Assembly (NCBI GenBank): GCA_964568975.1
Contig: CAZMSO010000012.1
Span: 1-64,000, forward strand
Origin: CAZADA01 sp964568975
GTDB lineage: Bacteria > Pseudomonadota > Alphaproteobacteria > Caulobacterales > Maricaulaceae
DNA: 64,000 bases
Reading direction: 5' to 3'
Shown: piece after piece, positions 34,701 through 42,251 of the stretch
Layout of the letters: each line of letters begins with the position of its first letter
Position numbering within the stretch: the first letter of the stretch is position 1
Position numbers and translations under genes: made by a program
The notes under the pieces: model-generated
What the model was told of the DNA's origin: nothing
The model's database searches: none
Seen by the model: only the letters and a program-made list of their open reading frames with translations

Positions 34701-35299
34701 TGGGCGAGGAACAATCGGGTCACATCAAGGATGTCGGCGTGGAGCTCTTCCAGTCCATGCTGGAGGAGGCGATCGCGGCGGTCCGCGAAGATCCCAACGC
34801 CGGCGAAGCCAAGGAGCGCTGGAGCCCGCAAATCAATCTCGGCGTCACGGTGTTGATCCCGGAGGAGTATGTGCCGGATCTCGATTTGCGGCTCGGGCTT
34901 TATCGCCGGTTGTCCAACCTCGAAACCCAGGGTGAGCGGGAAGGCTTCGCGGCGGAGCTGATCGATCGCTTCGGCCCGCTGCCGGAGGAGGTCGCCAACC
35001 TGATGGACGTCATTGCGCTCAAAGCGCTGTGCCGGCGCGTGGGCGCGGCGAAAATCGACGCAGGTCCCAAAGGCGCGGTGGTCCATTTCCGCGACGACGC
35101 CATGGACGATCCCGCCCCCTTGGTCGCCATGGTGGCGCGGCGACCCCAGCATTGGCGGCTCCGGCCTGATCAAACTTTGTTCATCGCCGGTGATTGGCCG
35201 GACCCGCCCGCGCGCTTGCGTGGTCTCAAACGCGCGCTGGGCCAACTGGCGCACGCGCTTGCGCCCGCGCCGAAGGATGCAGAAGCGGTGGAGGCTTAA
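31751..35299 (+). CDS. mfd: Transcription-repair coupling factor
   Basis: Displaces RNA polymerase stalled at lesions and recruits UvrA. 1182 residues, full length. The N-terminal UvrB-like region includes ALRRLADADGTRPVLVIATA and GDYAIRGGVVDVFPPG. The RNA-polymerase-interacting CarD-like domain reads PGDLVVHVEHGVGRYRGL. The translocase has ICGDVGFGKTEVAL, LIVDEEQHFGVRHKERLK, LTATPIPRTLQMSL and LYQLRGRVGRSKTRAYAYL. The C-terminal TRCF domain follows (IPEEYVPDLDLRLGLYRRL). Start at ATG 31751, or ATG 31763 four codons later. Confidence 0.97.
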   Translation: MVAAMDSLTRTRLITKPGRFVVERAPEGFDAQVMAETLAEAGGRALFVARDDRRADAAAAAAAFFGPGLEMVRLPAWDCQPYDRVSPAPAIAAQRTAALRRLADADGTRPVLVIATASAVLQRCAPRAALRAAAFAAKPGDMVDHDALKRHLSENGYVRAGQVTEPGDYAIRGGVVDVFPPGREEPVRLDFFGDTLESVRAFAPDTQRTTKQLKRLDLAPVSEALLTRDAVTRFRRGYVAAFGAVTDADPVYEAVSAGARAQGVEHWLSLFHDRLETVFDYVGPEALVFLDHLAERAAAERQDLIADYFAARRDAARAGRGAGGSERAFDAPAYRALEPAALYLEAGEWADALAARRTRAFSAFSEDAGDDDRIDLGARPGREFSAERKSDGANVFEAAADHIRALQAGGKRVVIACWTDGSSERTASVFADHGVEAVAPVTDWPAAAALDAAAIARAVLPLERGFETETLAVLSEQDLLGDRLTRQRRPRKAANFIAEAASLSPGDLVVHVEHGVGRYRGLRTLEVQNARQDCLELHYADEAKLFLPVENIELLSRYGAEDGAAVLDRLGGVSWQHRKAKAKKRLRDMAAQLIAVAAKRAAGGAEPMTAPSGLYEEFAARFPYAETDDQLHAIDDTLADLASDTVMDRLICGDVGFGKTEVALRAAFVAAINGAQVAVISPTTLLSRQHFATFTERFRGLPIKIAQLSRLVTGKEATAVKKGLAEGRIDIVIGTHALLSKTVSIKDLGLLIVDEEQHFGVRHKERLKELKAGVNVLTLTATPIPRTLQMSLAGIRDLSIIATPPVDRLAVRTYVAPFDPVTIREALLRERYRGGQSFFVCPRIKDLPDAEEFLKERAPELSYVVAHGQMPPTELEERVNAFYEGRYDVLLSTSIVESGIDIPTANTLVVYRADMFGLAQLYQLRGRVGRSKTRAYAYLTIPATWTITPAAEKRLKVLSSLDTLGAGFTLASHDLDLRGGGNLLGEEQSGHIKDVGVELFQSMLEEAIAAVREDPNAGEAKERWSPQINLGVTVLIPEEYVPDLDLRLGLYRRLSNLETQGEREGFAAELIDRFGPLPEEVANLMDVIALKALCRRVGAAKIDAGPKGAVVHFRDDAMDDPAPLVAMVARRPQHWRLRPDQTLFIAGDWPDPPARLRGLKRALGQLAHALAPAPKDAEAVEA

Positions 35300-35400
35300 G
35301 GCGCGAGCGGAGGACGCAGGCGGTTTGAGCGGGCGCTGCGGGTGGTGGTACACACAGGCGCGGTCTTGTGTCTCCTCGCCGCCAGTCCTCCGGAGGTCCC

Positions 35401-36798
35401 ATGGCTGAGTATGATTATGATCTCTTCGTCATCGGCGCAGGCTCCGGCGGCATCCGCGCCGCGCGGGTGAGCGCGTCGGTCTATGGCGCGAAGGTCGCTA
35501 TCGCGGAGGAGTATCGCGTCGGCGGCACGTGCCAGATCCGCGGTTGCATTCCGAAGAAGTTCCTCGTCTATGCGAGCGAGTATGGCCACAGCTTCCACGA
35601 CGCCAAGGGCTATGGCTGGGACGCTGACAATCTGCGCCTCGACTGGGACCGTTTGATCCAGCGCAAGAGCGCCGAGATCGACCGCATCGCCGGCTTTTCG
35701 TGGCGCAATCTTGAAAATGCGGGTGTGGAGATCATCGAAGACCGCGCGGTGTTTGAAGGGCCCCACACCCTGCGCCTGGTGCGCGAGAACCGCACTGTCA
35801 CCGCGAAGCACATCCTGATCGCGGTGGGCGCGACGCCTTACCGGCCGTTGGAACTGGAGGGCCAGGAACACGCGATCACCTCGGATGAGGTGTTTCATGC
35901 GCCCACGCGGCCTGAGCACGTGATTGTCGCCGGCGGCGGCTACATCGCGTGTGAATTTGCATGCATCTTCAACGGCCTCGGCGCGGAGGCCTGTTTGGTT
36001 TATCGCGGCGACACCGTGCTGCGCGGCTTCGACATGGATGTGCGCATGGCCGTCCATTCCGAGATGAAGCGCAAAGGCGTGCGCGTGATCACTCACGCGG
36101 TGTTTGACAAGATCGAGAAGCTCGAGGAGGGGCGGTATCGAGCCCACATTTCCGACGGTTCAAAGATCGAGGCGGACTGCATCATGTTCGCCATCGGCCG
36201 CGTCCCGAAGGTGGAGGGGCTGGGGCTCGAAGCCGCGGGCGTTCAGCTCACTGACAAGGGCGCGGTGGCCGTCGATGAATACTCCAAGACGAGTGTCGAC
36301 CACATCTATGCGGTCGGCGACGTCACCGACCGGCTGAACCTGACGCCCGTGGCGATCCGCGAGGGCCAGGCCTTCGCCCATACCGTGTTCGGGAACAAAC
36401 CCACCGCCTTTGATCATGAGGTCGTGGCCAGCGCCGTCTTCACCCAACCGCCCGCGGGCGTCGTCGGCGACACCGAAGGCGAGGCGCGGCGCAAATACGG
36501 CGCGCACGGCGTGGACATCTACAAAACCAGCTTCCGGCCGATGAAGCACATGCTGACGGGCGATGAAGAGCGGGTCATGATGAAGCTCGTCGTGCGCAAG
36601 GCCGACGACGTCGTCGTTGGCTGCCACATTGTGGGGATGGAGGCGGGCGAACTGATCCAAGCCATCGGCATCGCCGTGAAGGCCGGCCTCACCAAAGCGC
36701 AATGGGACGACACTTGCGCGGTCCACCCCACGATCGCGGAAGAGCTTGTGCTGATGCGCGAGCCTTATGTGCCGCCGGAGCTGAAAGCGGCGGAGTGA
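35401..36798 (+). CDS. gor: Glutathione-disulfide reductase
   Basis: NADPH-dependent flavoenzyme that regenerates reduced glutathione. 465 residues. FVIGAGSGGIRAARVSA binds FAD. The redox disulfide is in GGTCQIRGCIPKKFL. VIVAGGGYIACEFACIFNG is the NADPH-binding Rossmann motif, followed by YRGDTVLRGFD. The C-terminal catalytic His is in VHPTIAEELV. ATG 35401 has a strong ribosome-binding site, CCGGAGG, about six bases upstream. The active-site loop has Gln where many GRs have Val, and Ile-Pro where many have Val-Pro; neither change is expected to be disabling. Confidence 0.95.
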   Translation: MAEYDYDLFVIGAGSGGIRAARVSASVYGAKVAIAEEYRVGGTCQIRGCIPKKFLVYASEYGHSFHDAKGYGWDADNLRLDWDRLIQRKSAEIDRIAGFSWRNLENAGVEIIEDRAVFEGPHTLRLVRENRTVTAKHILIAVGATPYRPLELEGQEHAITSDEVFHAPTRPEHVIVAGGGYIACEFACIFNGLGAEACLVYRGDTVLRGFDMDVRMAVHSEMKRKGVRVITHAVFDKIEKLEEGRYRAHISDGSKIEADCIMFAIGRVPKVEGLGLEAAGVQLTDKGAVAVDEYSKTSVDHIYAVGDVTDRLNLTPVAIREGQAFAHTVFGNKPTAFDHEVVASAVFTQPPAGVVGDTEGEARRKYGAHGVDIYKTSFRPMKHMLTGDEERVMMKLVVRKADDVVVGCHIVGMEAGELIQAIGIAVKAGLTKAQWDDTCAVHPTIAEELVLMREPYVPPELKAAE

Positions 36799-36992
36799 GC
36801 CGGGCTCGTCTCACGCGGCCGTGCAGCGTGCTGGACCGGACGTGGTGATTGGGCTACCTCGCGGGCTTCGGCCGGGGTAACGTTAAAGCCGTCCGGGGAT
36901 AGCGGCGTCGGCTCCGCCGGGCGGCGCGCCGCGCCTCGCGGCGTCCGTCTGCGACAAGCGGCGCTCTTACACGTGCATGGGATGAGGGACAC

Positions 36993-37895
36993 ATGGCGGT
37001 CGCGGTCAGCGTGGCGAACCTGAAGGGCGGGGTGGGCAAATCCACCACCTGTATGATGCTGGCCGACGGTCTGGCCTCGCTCGGGCGCAAAGTGTTGGTG
37101 CTCGACCTTGATCCCCAAGGCAGCTTGTCCTTCATGCTGCGCGGCGCGGAGGAGATGGAGGAGATTGAGCGCGGCGCGGCCCGCAATCTCGGCGACGTTT
37201 TGTTTCCCGAAAGTCCCCATCGCGAAGGGTCGTTCAACGCCGCGATCGTCGAAAACGCGTCGCGTGTGACGGAAATCGACGATTATGGCGGGCGCGTGGA
37301 TCTGATCCCGGCCTCGCCGCGCATGCGCTTTGACGAGCTGCGCTTTGAGGCCGCCGCCCAAGCAATCAGCAAAGACCCCGCCCGCGCTGGCGAGGACATC
37401 GCGATGCGCCTGCGCGATTGTACGGATCCGATCCGTGCGGAGTATGATTATTTCCTTTTCGATTGCGCGCCGAACTTTGCCTCCCTCGCCCAAGGCGCGA
37501 TCTTGGCGAGCGAAGCGATTGTGATGCCCACAATTGCCGATCCGGTCGCGGTGTATGGCTTGCGCGCGTTCGACGTGCGCGGCCTTGATGAGCATTTGGC
37601 GCTTGAAGAAACGGTGCCGCGGCTGGTGGTGATCACGAAGTATGCGGTCAACCACGTCTCGATGCGGTATGCCGATTTGCTGCGTGAGCTTTATCCCGTC
37701 CTCAATCCCGCGATTAAGCAATCTGTGGCGATGATGCGCGCGAGCCAAGTGGAGGAGGCGGGCCGCCCGCGCACCCTGCGCGGCAAATACGCCGACCTCG
37801 CCCAGGACGTGCGCAAACTCGCAGGCTCGCTGGAAGCTTACATCGACAGCCGGTTGGGCGCGCCGCCGCGGGAGCCGTCGCCGCTCGCGGGTTAG
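36993..37895 (+). CDS. ParA/Soj-family ATPase, no ParB partner nearby
   Basis: 300 residues. The deviant Walker A motif lies in ANLKGGVGKSTTCMM at the N-terminus. VLDLDPQGSLSFML is the switch I/A' region, and YDYFLFDCAPNFASLAQGA the Walker B region. The C-terminal tail after SRLGAPPREP is short and Pro-rich. No parB-like gene or parS-like repeat was seen beside it, so it is not the chromosome segregation locus. Orphan ParA-like proteins position other cargo (chemoreceptors, storage or cellulose complexes); the cargo here is unknown. It converges with a lipoprotein gene, nine bases apart. Confidence 0.87.
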   Translation: MAVAVSVANLKGGVGKSTTCMMLADGLASLGRKVLVLDLDPQGSLSFMLRGAEEMEEIERGAARNLGDVLFPESPHREGSFNAAIVENASRVTEIDDYGGRVDLIPASPRMRFDELRFEAAAQAISKDPARAGEDIAMRLRDCTDPIRAEYDYFLFDCAPNFASLAQGAILASEAIVMPTIADPVAVYGLRAFDVRGLDEHLALEETVPRLVVITKYAVNHVSMRYADLLRELYPVLNPAIKQSVAMMRASQVEEAGRPRTLRGKYADLAQDVRKLAGSLEAYIDSRLGAPPREPSPLAG

Positions 37896-37904
37896 GCGCG
37901 CCTG

Positions 37905-38843
37905 CTACCCGACCGACAGCGACCCCCGCAGGCACGGCCAAGCGCGGGTGAGCCAGGGGCCTTTGCCGGCGTCACGCCACTTCACCCACCCGACGCGGGT
38001 GCGGTAGGCCCGCGCGGGCGCGCCGCCTGAGCCGCCGCCGCCCGATGGTCCGCCCAGCAGGACCTCGCCGCCCAAGGCGCCGTCCGCCGGCGGGGCGCAT
38101 TTCGGCGGCTCAAACACGCGCACTTGGGCCCAATCGCCCGCACGCTTCATCACTTCCAGATCATAATCGCCGCCGACAATCGAACTGAGGACCGGCGCGT
38201 TGACGCTGGGCGAGGCGCGCAGGCGATACGCCACCTCCTGATCGCGGAACACCAGACCGCCCTCGCGTTCAATCGCCGTGGCCCAAGGGACATACGCAAG
38301 CCGCTCGCCGCGCTCGAGCCCGCGGCGCGTCCACGCCACGCCGCCGGAAAAATCATCCGGCTCGCCCCACCGCACAAAGAGCCAGCCCCGCGGCCCTTGC
38401 TGCAGCACCACAAGCGCCTCGTCGCCATCCACCAGACGCAGCCACGCATCAGGGCGCGGCGGCGCCGCGGTGCGGTTCGCCAGCAAATACGCGCGCCCGC
38501 GCACCAGCCATCCCCAATGATCGCGTCCCGCATCCAGGAAGAGCGGGATGGCTGCGCTCGCCACGCGTCCGTTCGCGGGCGCGAGATAGCCCACCCCCCA
38601 ATCGGCGTAGGGGTCTTGCACGGAGTAACGCGCCGCGCCCAGCAGCGCGTCCGCGCCAGCGCTCTCCACCGGCGGCAAGGCCGCAGGCGGCGGCGTCAGC
38701 GGCCCGACCATGAAGGGCGCGCCCGCGCGCTCGCTGGTTGGGCCGAGACTGCACGCGGCGACCGAGAGCGCGAGGGCCGCTGTCGCCGCCCGGCGGGCGG
38801 AGCGCGCGAGGGCGCGGAGACTTAAACGGGTGGCCGGTGTCAT
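37905..38843 (-). CDS. Putative lipoprotein with SH3-like domain
   Basis: About 312 residues. The N-terminal signal ends in a lipobox (ALALSVAACSLG, Cys at about residue 31), so it is predicted to be lipid-anchored. It is followed by a Pro-rich linker, then a beta-rich region with DEALVVLQQGPRGWLFVRWG. An SH3b-like stretch (YRLRASPSVNAPVLSSIVGG) and RVGWVKWRD come later, with a Gly/Ser-rich loop near residue 275. ATG 38843 places the Cys correctly; GTG 38849 is an alternative. The cellular role is not recognised. Confidence 0.75.
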   Translation of the reverse strand: MTPATRLSLRALARSARRAATAALALSVAACSLGPTSERAGAPFMVGPLTPPPAALPPVESAGADALLGAARYSVQDPYADWGVGYLAPANGRVASAAIPLFLDAGRDHWGWLVRGRAYLLANRTAAPPRPDAWLRLVDGDEALVVLQQGPRGWLFVRWGEPDDFSGGVAWTRRGLERGERLAYVPWATAIEREGGLVFRDQEVAYRLRASPSVNAPVLSSIVGGDYDLEVMKRAGDWAQVRVFEPPKCAPPADGALGGEVLLGGPSGGGGSGGAPARAYRTRVGWVKWRDAGKGPWLTRAWPCLRGSLSVG

Positions 38844-39070
38844 ACGCACGCCCCATCACTGGCTGTCTTGCACGACGCGGCGGCGTCGCCGCGCCCGCGA
38901 CGCGTCGCGCGCGTGTCCCTTGCGCGCGGCGCTGTGCGCCCCGTCGCGCCTTATACGAGCCCGCGCGGGGCGACGCGAGTCCCCGCGTCGCGGCCGCGGG
39001 CCGGCGCGCCTTGTCAAACGCCGGCCGCGTCGACACGTTAGCGGGCGGCGCAGCGACGAAAGACTTCCCC

Positions 39071-40441
39071 ATGACATGGACCCCTGCAAGCTGGCGCGCC
39101 AAGCCAGCCAAGCACATTCCTGACGATTATCCCGACCCGGCGGCGTTGGACGCCGTCGTTGCGCGGTTATCGGGCTATCCGCCGCTTGTGTTTGCGGGTG
39201 AGGCGCGGCGGCTGACAGCAGACTTGGCGTGCGTCGCGCGCGGCGAGGCCATCGTGCTGCAGGGCGGCGATTGCGCAGAAAGCTTTGCGGAGTTCCACCC
39301 GGACTCCATTCGCGACACGTTCCGCGTGCTGATGCAAATGGCGGTGGTGCTGACCTTCGCGGCGGCGAAGCCCGTGGTGAAAATCGGCCGCATCGCCGGG
39401 CAATTCGGCAAGCCGCGCTCCAGCCCGACGGAGACCCGCGACGGCGTCACATTGCCAAGCTATCGCGGCGACAACATCAATGACATGGCGTTCACACCGG
39501 AGGCGCGCACGCCCGACCCCCAGCGCTTGGTGCAAGCCTACAGCCAATCGGCGGCGACGCTCAATCTGCTGCGCGCCTTCGCCCAGGGCGGCTATGCGGC
39601 GTTGTCGAACGTCCACCGCTGGACGTTGGAGTTTGTCGGCCAAAGCGATCAGGCCGCGCGCTATCGGGAGTTGGCGGACCGGATTTCCGAGGCGCTGTCC
39701 TTCATGGCCGCCTGCGGGGTCACGGCCGAGAGCGCGCCGCAGCTCCAAGAGACGGGCTTTTACACAAGCCATGAAGCGCTGCTGTTGCCGTTTGAGGAGG
39801 CGCTGACGCGCGTCGATTCCACTACGGGCGATTGGTACGACACCTCCGCGCATTTTCTGTGGATCGGCCACCGCACCCGCCAACTCCACCACGCCCATGT
39901 GGAGTTTCTGCGGGGCGTGAAGAACCCCATCGGCCTCAAATGCGGGCCGGGCCTCGCGCCCGACGAGCTCCTGGCGCTGATTGATGCGCTGAACCCAGAC
40001 AATGATCCCGGGCGGTTGACGCTGATCGCGCGCTTTGGCGCGGACGGCGTGGCGGAGGGGCTTGGGCCTCTCATGCGCGCCGTGGAGCGGGAGGGGCGCT
40101 CGGTGGTTTGGCTGTCGGATCCGATGCACGGCAACACCTTCAAGGCGGCCACCGGCTTTAAGACCCGCGATGTGGAGCGAATTTTCGCCGAAGTCCGCGC
40201 CTTCATCGCCATCGCGCGCGCGGAAGGCGCTCATCCCGGCGGCGTCCATGTGGAGATGACCGGCACGAATGTGACGGAGTGCGTCGGCGGCGTGGGCGGC
40301 TTGACGGAGGCCGATCTGTCTTCGCGCTATCACACCCATTGCGACCCGCGGCTCAACGCGGATCAAGCCCTTGAGCTGGCGTTTCTCGTCGCGGAGCTGT
40401 TACGCAATGGCCGCGCGCAGGATCATGGCGCTGCGGCGTAG
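39071..40441 (+). CDS. Class II 3-deoxy-7-phosphoheptulonate (DAHP) synthase
   Basis: First enzyme of the shikimate pathway, joining phosphoenolpyruvate and erythrose 4-phosphate. 456 residues of the class II (plant-like) type, as usual in alphaproteobacteria. Motifs are LQGGDCAESFAEF with the metal-binding Cys, KIGRIAGQFGKPRSSPTE, LPSYRGDNIND, and near the end WLSDPMHGNTFKA, GGVHVEMTGTNVTECVGG and SSRYHTHCDPRLNADQALEL. ATG 39071 gives the conserved MTWTPASWR start. It diverges from the lipoprotein gene. A strong hairpin lies downstream. Confidence 0.95.
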   Translation: MTWTPASWRAKPAKHIPDDYPDPAALDAVVARLSGYPPLVFAGEARRLTADLACVARGEAIVLQGGDCAESFAEFHPDSIRDTFRVLMQMAVVLTFAAAKPVVKIGRIAGQFGKPRSSPTETRDGVTLPSYRGDNINDMAFTPEARTPDPQRLVQAYSQSAATLNLLRAFAQGGYAALSNVHRWTLEFVGQSDQAARYRELADRISEALSFMAACGVTAESAPQLQETGFYTSHEALLLPFEEALTRVDSTTGDWYDTSAHFLWIGHRTRQLHHAHVEFLRGVKNPIGLKCGPGLAPDELLALIDALNPDNDPGRLTLIARFGADGVAEGLGPLMRAVEREGRSVVWLSDPMHGNTFKAATGFKTRDVERIFAEVRAFIAIARAEGAHPGGVHVEMTGTNVTECVGGVGGLTEADLSSRYHTHCDPRLNADQALELAFLVAELLRNGRAQDHGAAA

Positions 40442-40541
40442 CCTGCCGAGCGGGCGAACGACGCAGCCGACGCCGATAAAATGGGGCCGATTATGCAGCG
40501 AAACGGGCATGGCGCGGCGCGGGGCGCGCGCGGCCGACGCC

Positions 40542-40580
40542 CCCCCGCCTCCGTCGGCGCAGGCCGAACAGAGGCGGGGG
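40542..40580. terminator. Strong two-stem hairpin between convergent aro and HU genes
   Basis: A perfect 10-bp inverted repeat, CCCCCGCCTC (40542-40551) with GAGGCGGGGG (40571-40580), encloses a second 5-bp stem TCGGC/GCCGA around a four-base loop. It lies between the DAHP synthase stop (40441) and the HU stop (40606), so it could serve both. There is no T-run, so it is not a textbook intrinsic terminator. The rest of 40442-40605 shows nothing else. Confidence 0.65.
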
Positions 40581-40605
40581 ATGGCGGCGCAGTGAACGCC
40601 GGACC

Positions 40606-40872
40606 TTAGAGGTCCTTAAGAGCGCTCGACGGCTTCCAGCTCGCGGACGTTTTCGCGGCGATGGCGACTTTCTCGCCCGTGCGCGGGTTGCGGCCTTCGC
40701 GCGCTTCGCGGTGCTTGGCGAGGAAGGTGCCGAAGCCGGCGATGGCGACTTGCTCACCGTCCTTCAGCGCGTTGGTGACGACGTTGATCACGGCGTCGAG
40801 GGCGCCGCTGGCTTGCGTTTGGGTCAAGCCGGCTTCCGTGGCGACGGCCTTGATGAGCTCGGACTTGTTCAT
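40606..40872 (-). CDS. HU-family nucleoid protein
   Basis: 88-residue DNA-bending protein. It begins MNKSELIKAVATEAGLTQTQ, followed by the dimerisation helix VINVVTNALKDGEQVAIAGFG. The DNA-binding arm carries the conserved GRNPRTGEKVAI with the intercalating Pro. The ATG at 40872 has a perfect AGGAGG about six bases upstream. No partner gene in an operon; the upstream region (40873-41255) is shared with the divergent Gfo/Idh gene. Confidence 0.95.
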   Translation of the reverse strand: MNKSELIKAVATEAGLTQTQASGALDAVINVVTNALKDGEQVAIAGFGTFLAKHREAREGRNPRTGEKVAIAAKTSASWKPSSALKDL

Positions 40873-41255
40873 GAGCCCCTCCTTGTTGCGCCGACGCCTG
40901 GGATGGCGGCGGCCTCTGCGACGTGTCTCTGGTACGATTCGAGCCAGAAAGCGCAAGTCCATTGACGATGCGGCGGTTTTCGCCGCCGCCCGGCTCGCCG
41001 CGTGGCGGGCGGGCTCTCACGCGTCGGCTGGCCCACTTTCGGACCTTTGGCCGTGAATAAACGGCGAACATGCCGCTGAAATCCTTGAAAACGCCTCACA
41101 TTCCCGCCCGATCAGGCCCGCTGATGCAAAATTGCCGAAACAAATCTTGATGGCTCCTGCGCTTGCGTGTTGCACTGCACACATGCGTTTTTCCCAAATG
41201 TTGCGGCTGGGGAGGGTGTCGCCGCACGGCGTGTTTCAGGCGAAAAGGCGAAGCA
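40873..41255. other. 383-base divergent intergenic region (HU / Gfo-Idh)
   Basis: No gene supported. It contains a small hairpin, GCGGCG-GTTTT-CGCCGC (40970-40986), in what would be the HU mRNA leader, and an imperfect palindrome GTGTTGCACTGCACAC near 41167-41182. Promoters for both genes are expected here, but none could be assigned with confidence. Confidence 0.4.
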
Positions 41256-42191
41256 ATGACCCAAGTGCGGGCGGGCGTGATCGGAGCCGGCGTGTTCGGC
41301 GGCCACCACGCCTCGAAGTACGCCGGCCATGGCGATGTCGCGCTCATCGGCGTGCACGACCCCGATGAGGAGCGCGCGCGGGCGCTTGCCGGCCGCTTCG
41401 ACGTCGCGGTGTATCATGATGTCGCCGCGCTGATCGACGCCGTGGACGTCCTCACCATTGCGAGCCCGGCGCGCACCCACGGGCCGCTGGCGCGCCAAGC
41501 GCTGCTCGCGGGCAAGCATGTGTTGGTGGAAAAACCGGTGGCGGCGACCGTCGCGGATGCAGAAGCGGCGGTGGCGATCGCGGAACGCGAAGGCCTTGTG
41601 CTGCAAGTCGGCCACCAAGAGCGCTTTGTCTTTGCGGCCATGGGGCTGCTGGATGTCAGCGAGCGGCCGCGGCGGGTGGTTGCGCGGCGGCTGGGGCCGT
41701 TCAGCCCGCGGGGCTCGGATGTCAGCGTCGCCCTCGACCTCATGACCCACGACATTGATCTGGTGCGGCTTTTAGCGGGACGCGTGGACGCCGCCGCGAT
41801 CACCGCCCAAGCGACGGTCGCGCGCTCGCACACTCATGACCGTCTCGCGGCGGAGATCCGCTTCGTCAACGGCTTTCAGGCGGAGTTGGAGGCGAGCCGG
41901 TTGGCGGAGGCGCGCGATCGCGTGATGCGGGTGGAGTATGACAGCGGCGTGGTGGAGGTGGACTTCATCGCCAAGACCTTCGTGAACACCACCACGCACA
42001 CGCTCAATCCCGATTTTCTCGATGACCCGAAGGCGCGCGACTCGCTGGGCGCGGGAGTGGCGGCGTTTGTGGCGGCGGTGTGCGACGGCGGTCCGCCTTT
42101 GGTGTCTGGCGCGGATGGTCTTGAGGCGGTGCGTTTGGCGTTGGCGGCGGACGACGCCGCTGAGCGCGCGGCCGCCCCCGCTGGGAGTTGA
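41256..42191 (+). CDS. Gfo/Idh/MocA family NAD(P)-dependent oxidoreductase (candidate GnnA)
   Basis: 311 residues. N-terminal Rossmann motif GVIGAGVFGGHHASKY, then the family-defining EKP in KHVLVEKPVAAT and VGHQERF. The C-terminal half shows DLMTHDIDLVRLLAG, with the catalytic-region His. The gene is followed after 60 bases by a DegT-type aminotransferase. Such pairs oxidise and aminate a nucleotide sugar. One precise option is GnnA/GnnB, which turn UDP-GlcNAc into its 3-amino form for lipid A with a diaminoglucose backbone, known from Caulobacter lipid A. WlbA/WlbE-type sugar pathways are the alternative. ATG 41256 fits the Rossmann start. Confidence 0.82.
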   Translation: MTQVRAGVIGAGVFGGHHASKYAGHGDVALIGVHDPDEERARALAGRFDVAVYHDVAALIDAVDVLTIASPARTHGPLARQALLAGKHVLVEKPVAATVADAEAAVAIAEREGLVLQVGHQERFVFAAMGLLDVSERPRRVVARRLGPFSPRGSDVSVALDLMTHDIDLVRLLAGRVDAAAITAQATVARSHTHDRLAAEIRFVNGFQAELEASRLAEARDRVMRVEYDSGVVEVDFIAKTFVNTTTHTLNPDFLDDPKARDSLGAGVAAFVAAVCDGGPPLVSGADGLEAVRLALAADDAAERAAAPAGS

Positions 42192-42251
42192 TGGACGCAG
42201 GCAAGTGCGCGCTGGGAGAACCCGCCGGCGCTGATGAACAGGAGAACATGC

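Noticed and set aside
36878..36885. TAACGTTA palindrome between gor and the ParA-like gene
   Set aside because: Only eight bases and no further structure; too short to call a site.
38896..38909. Palindrome CGCGACGCGTCGCG in the lipoprotein/DAHP synthase intergenic region
   Set aside because: Made only of CG-rich steps that arise easily in this background; no second copy or promoter link was seen.
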